DNA of 64,000 nt from Sphingomonas_O antarctica (GTDB lineage: Bacteria; Pseudomonadota; Alphaproteobacteria; Sphingomonadales; Sphingomonadaceae): NCBI RefSeq assembly GCF_965137005.1, contig NZ_CBCRXM010000004.1:186001-250000 (forward strand), read 5' to 3'. A model generated the notes under the pieces. It saw only the letters and a list, made by a program, of their open reading frames with translations. It was not told where the DNA came from and ran no database searches. Shown in pieces: positions 61,151 through 64,000 of the stretch. Position numbers and translations under genes: made by a program. The first letter of the stretch is position 1. Every line of letters starts with the position of its first letter.

Positions 61151-61747
61151 ATGGATAAGGGCGGGCAAAAGAACGGAGTGAACTTTCCGTCAACCACAAT
61201 CACTTGGCCCGTCGATATAGCGCTGGCGCTGAATTACGTCCGCGGTGAAGATCGCAACGATTTCACCGCCTTGCTGCGGTTCGACAGAACGCTGGCCACA
61301 ACCGTATCGGGCGCGCGCGATCCTGCGCTGGCACAGCTAAGGCTGGCTTGGTGGCGGACTCAACTCGACGCGCCGGTGGCGGGGAGCGATGGCTATGAGG
61401 CGGTCGTCATGTTCGGCGCGAAGTTGATGCCGCTGATCGATGGTTGGGAACGCTTGCTCTCGCCGCTGCCGTTGGACGAAGCGGTCTTGCAGGATTACGC
61501 GAACGGACGTGGCGCGACGATATTCGCGCTGCTTGGGGGGCACGCGGCCACCGGAGCGGGGTGGGCACTGGCCGACTTTGCACGTCACTGCACCGATACG
61601 GAAACGCGAAGCCGCGCGCGCCGGATGGCGGACACGGCGCTGTCGCTACGCCTGTCAGGGCAGCCCAAACCGTTGCGCGTGATGGCTCGTCTGGCGCGCG
61701 CTGAAGCAATCACCCGCTGGACGCTGGTGCGCGCGGCGCTAGGCTGA
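61151..61747 (+). CDS. Short squalene/phytoene synthase-like protein
   Basis: 198-residue protein. ALALNYVRGEDRNDFTALLRFDRTLATTV and DPALAQLRLAWWRTQLDAP resemble the N-terminal part of the squalene/phytoene synthase family, including the related NDUFAF6-type group, but the DxxxD prenyl diphosphate motifs are not evident. It is shorter than usual (about 270), so it may be a non-enzymatic relative involved in respiratory complex assembly. Starts at 61151 or GTG 61178; divergent from the TadG gene across 44 bp. Confidence 0.65.
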   Translation: MDKGGQKNGVNFPSTTITWPVDIALALNYVRGEDRNDFTALLRFDRTLATTVSGARDPALAQLRLAWWRTQLDAPVAGSDGYEAVVMFGAKLMPLIDGWERLLSPLPLDEAVLQDYANGRGATIFALLGGHAATGAGWALADFARHCTDTETRSRARRMADTALSLRLSGQPKPLRVMARLARAEAITRWTLVRAALG

Positions 61748-61763
61748 TTGTCGAAGGGGAAGA

Positions 61764-62231
61764 ATGATGGGGCGATTTCTGGCGGGTGTGGCGGCAACCC
61801 TTGTGCTGGTTACCGCAGGACTGTTCCTGTGGAATGCGCGCGCCGACCGCCGCTCGCCCATTCCTGCGGCCCCGCAATCGCTGGCCGCAACGGGCAGCGG
61901 CGTCGAACTCGCGCCGCCACCCGAGGCGAGCGAAAAAACCCGCGAGGAAAAACGCTTTGCCCGTTATGACAAAGACCGCGACGGCGCGGTCGCCCAAGGC
62001 GAATATCTCGCCGGGCGGCGCAAGGGGTTCGACAAGCTCGACCTGAACCATGACGGTCGCCTCAGCTTCGAGGAATATGCGGTGAAGGGCGTCCAGAAAT
62101 TCGCCGCCGCCGATAAAGACAAGAACAGCAAGCTCAACGCTGCGGAATTCGCCAGCATCCGCGTCGTCCGCAAAGCCAAGCCGAAGCACGATTGCCCGCC
62201 TACGCGGCAACCTGCTGAGGAAGAGAGCTGA
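61764..62231 (+). CDS. Membrane-anchored EF-hand calcium-binding protein
   Basis: 155-residue protein with an N-terminal signal anchor (GVAATLVLVTAGLFLWN), a Pro/Ala-rich linker and three EF-hand loops: DKDRDGAVAQGE, DLNHDGRLSFEE and DKDKNSKLNAAE. Four- and two-hand pairs bind Ca2+ in related proteins; the first loop pair looks complete. Likely periplasmic or surface anchored. The ATG at 61764 or 61767 has an AAGGGGA site. It overlaps trmFO tail-to-tail by 32 bases, so its C-terminus is encoded antisense to trmFO. Confidence 0.82.
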   Translation: MMGRFLAGVAATLVLVTAGLFLWNARADRRSPIPAAPQSLAATGSGVELAPPPEASEKTREEKRFARYDKDRDGAVAQGEYLAGRRKGFDKLDLNHDGRLSFEEYAVKGVQKFAAADKDKNSKLNAAEFASIRVVRKAKPKHDCPPTRQPAEEES

Positions 62232-63507
62232 GCCACGCGCCCAGATCGGCACGTGCGCGATCGGTGTAGGCGCGCTTGCGATCCTTCTTCTTGGCCTCGG
62301 GCGGGGGCGGGGGAAACAGTCCGAAGTTGACGTTCATCGGCTGATACGTCGCCGCGTCCGCGCCGCCCGTGATATGTCCCAGCAGCGCGCCGAGCGCCGT
62401 CGTCATGGGCGGCGCGCTGAACTCGCCCGCCGCGAACCGTGCCGCCATAAGGCCCACGGCGCAGCTCTCGATATACCCCTCGCAACCGGTAATCTGTCCG
62501 GCAAAACGAATGTGTGGCGCGGATTTCAGCCTTAACTCGCCGTCGAGTAGTACCGGCGACTTGATGAACGTATTGCGGTGCAGCCCGCCCAGCCGCGCGA
62601 ACTCGGCATTCTCGAGTCCCGGGATGGTGCGGAACACGCGCACCTGTTCGGCATGTTTCAGCTTGGTCTGGAACCCGACCATGTTCCACAGCGTGCCCAG
62701 CGCATTATCCTGCCGCAGCTGCACCACCGCATAGGGCCAGCGCCCGGTTTTCGGATTGTCGAGCCCGACCCCCTTCATCGGCCCGTAACGCAGCGTCTCC
62801 GGTCCGCGCGCCGCCATCACCTCGATTGGCATGCACCCTTCGAAATAGGGCACGCCCTCCCATTCCTTATATTCGGTCTTTTCCCCCGCGATCAGCGCGT
62901 CGACGAACGCGAAATACTGATCCTTGTCCATCGGGCAATTGATGTAATCGGCACCCCCTTTGTCCCAGCGCGCGGCCATCCACGCAACGTCCATGTCGAT
63001 CGAGTGATGATGAACGATGGGGGCGAGGGCATCGAAAAATGCCAAGGCGTCTTCGCCGGTCTGCGCGCGGATCGACTCCGCCAGCAAGGCACCGGTCAGC
63101 GGTCCGGTGGCGATGATCGCCGGTCCCTCGGGCAGCGCATCGACGCGTTCGCGCACCAAGGTCACATTGGCATGATCAGCCACCGCCGCCGTCACCGCGT
63201 CGCAAAACCCGTCGCGGTCCACCGCCAATGCCGATCCGGCGGGGACGCGATGCCTGTCCGCCTCGCGCATGATCAATGAACCAAGTGTCCGCAATTCCTG
63301 GTGCAGTAAGCCGACCGCGTTGCTCTCCGCATCGTCCGAGCGAAAACTGTTCGAACAGACCAGTTCGGCGAGCTTGTCGGTCTGGTGTGCGGGCGTGGCT
63401 TCGACCCCGCGCATTTCGGACAGGCGCACTTTCAACCCCGCCTCGGCCAGTTGCCAAGCGGCTTCCGATCCGGCCAGCCCGCCGCCAATCACCTGAATGT
63501 CATGCAT
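62200..63507 (-). CDS. trmFO: Methylenetetrahydrofolate-tRNA (uracil-5-)-methyltransferase TrmFO
   Basis: Folate- and FAD-dependent enzyme forming 5-methyluridine 54 in the T loop of tRNA. The 435-residue protein has the FAD loop VIGGGLAGSEAAWQLA, ELVCSNSFRSDDAESNAVGLLHQE (catalytic Cys region), VDRDGF and the IIATGPLTG segment, with the usual C-terminal GGADAATYQPMNVNFGLFP. TrmFO occurs mainly in Firmicutes and alphaproteobacteria, in place of TrmA. It overlaps the EF-hand gene end by 32 bases. Confidence 0.96.
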   Translation of the reverse strand: MHDIQVIGGGLAGSEAAWQLAEAGLKVRLSEMRGVEATPAHQTDKLAELVCSNSFRSDDAESNAVGLLHQELRTLGSLIMREADRHRVPAGSALAVDRDGFCDAVTAAVADHANVTLVRERVDALPEGPAIIATGPLTGALLAESIRAQTGEDALAFFDALAPIVHHHSIDMDVAWMAARWDKGGADYINCPMDKDQYFAFVDALIAGEKTEYKEWEGVPYFEGCMPIEVMAARGPETLRYGPMKGVGLDNPKTGRWPYAVVQLRQDNALGTLWNMVGFQTKLKHAEQVRVFRTIPGLENAEFARLGGLHRNTFIKSPVLLDGELRLKSAPHIRFAGQITGCEGYIESCAVGLMAARFAAGEFSAPPMTTALGALLGHITGGADAATYQPMNVNFGLFPPPPPEAKKKDRKRAYTDRARADLGAWLSSLPQQVAA

Positions 63508-63532
63508 CGCCCCGCTATAGCGTCCCCGTCAC

Positions 63533-64000
63533 TCAGCGAAAGCGGCGCTCGCTGCGGTAATAAAGGTAGCTGGTGAACAAGGCCGCCGCGTTGAGAAAAT
63601 GCCAGATGGCATGGCCCTGCACCAAACTCGACCCGCTGCACCACCGCCCGGTCTGGTCCAAAATCCAGATCGTGAAGGCAACCGCCTGCAACGCAATGCC
63701 CCATAAATACCATTGCACCTCGACGCGCGGACGGTGCGGCCGGGCGAGCCACAATTCGACGATGATGTCGGCGACGATGACCACTGCGAACATCCAGCGC
63801 CGCGTTTCGGGGACGACGATCAGCAGCCCGATCAGCACCGCACACATGACAAGGTAGATCGCCGCACTGGCGACGCTGCCCAGCTCGCGCCAGCGCTTGA
63901 AGGCGTAGGTAACCGTGAACGCGCTGAACAAATACATTCCCAGCACGTCGCCGAACTGGCCCCACAAGGTCAGCGTTGCGTGGAGCAGGAAACTGCCGAT
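63533..64000 (-). CDS. Ceramidase-like membrane protein, N-terminus outside the window
   Basis: 156 residues are visible, with several hydrophobic helices. The start lies beyond the right edge: the frame is open, and a preceding GSFLLHATLTLWGQFGDVLGMYL motif resembles the G-S-x-x-x-H segment of the alkaline ceramidase/PAQR-type family. Near the C-terminus GHAIWHFLNAAA gives the H-x3-H pair that binds zinc in that family. It would hydrolyse an amide in a membrane lipid, perhaps a ceramide, by similarity only. It ends 25 bases before the trmFO start. Confidence 0.72.
   Translation of the reverse strand: MGSFLLHATLTLWGQFGDVLGMYLFSAFTVTYAFKRWRELGSVASAAIYLVMCAVLIGLLIVVPETRRWMFAVVIVADIIVELWLARPHRPRVEVQWYLWGIALQAVAFTIWILDQTGRWCSGSSLVQGHAIWHFLNAAALFTSYLYYRSERRFR

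Noticed and set aside
59661..61181. 506-codon frame opposite the TadG-like gene
   Set aside because: Arg-rich shadow without motifs; the minus strand has a vWA domain and transmembrane signature.

Overview
The window is a 64 kb stretch of chromosome from a high-GC alphaproteobacterium, most likely a Sphingomonas-type organism (order Sphingomonadales). This rests on gene content (UPF0262, DUF2849, DUF934, a standalone TadE/TadG set, coniferyl aldehyde dehydrogenase), on dense packing with start/stop overlaps, and on an ornithine-type decarboxylase next to a deoxyhypusine-synthase-like enzyme, which fits the homospermidine-rich polyamine pattern known for Sphingomonas. No transposase, integrase, phage gene, CRISPR array or tRNA was seen. 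It looks like core chromosome, with about 65 protein genes and two structured RNAs (RNase P RNA and the small SRP RNA). No stretch over 300 bases lacks a gene.

Layout. 1-3.1 kb: cheB (its N-terminus is outside the window) and cheR, a cell-wall amidase, rnpB and a J-domain protein. 3.1-13.2 kb: EamA transporter, an archaeal/eukaryotic-type prolyl-tRNA synthetase, the glycerol operon glpD-glpK, an M3 peptidase, RNase R and a small periplasmic TPR protein. 13.2-16.5 kb: a leftward operon HlyD-UPF0262-cdd-M24 peptidase-dcd, combining pyrimidine salvage with an orphan efflux adaptor. 16.6-22.2 kb: dnaB, then the leftward assimilatory sulfur operon cobA-DUF2849-sulfite reductase-DUF934-cysH. 22.4-31.5 kb: PAP2 enzyme, methyltransferase-like protein, astD, selO, hydrolase, glycosyltransferase, a nitronate-monooxygenase-family flavoprotein, an SH3 protein and a prepilin peptidase. 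31.5-41.5 kb: aldehyde dehydrogenase and amidase; argC with an SH3 fragment, MarR and leucyl aminopeptidase; a DUF4163-type protein; a radical SAM protein; lytic transglycosylase plus a degenerate uracil-DNA-glycosylase-like protein. 41.6-48.7 kb: ETF-ubiquinone oxidoreductase, then a tightly coupled ispE, N-formylglutamate amidohydrolase, ilvD, nnrD and RNA methyltransferase. 48.7-54.3 kb: two MAPEG proteins, the polyamine pair, threonine dehydratase, a 57-residue membrane protein, MarR and a hydrolase. 54.4-58 kb: cysteine desulfurase, ferredoxin, SRP RNA, dnaX and YbaB. 58-64 kb: three TadE/TadG-type pilus proteins, a short squalene/phytoene-synthase-like protein, an EF-hand protein, trmFO and a partial ceramidase-like membrane protein.

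The most unusual signal is a family of 80-90 bp imperfect palindromes that sit in frame inside three conserved enzyme genes (sulfite reductase, ispE, N-formylglutamate amidohydrolase). Each adds roughly 27-31 residues at a linker or loop without breaking the reading frame, reminiscent of the protein-coding palindromic elements known from Rickettsia. Other points of interest are the ProRS type, a cysteine-free uracil-DNA-glycosylase relative, the probable homospermidine pair, a hairpin repeat shared by the ispE and dnaX leaders, a mini-element with inverted ends in front of the sulfite reductase gene, and repeated CTAG overlaps at tail-to-tail gene ends.
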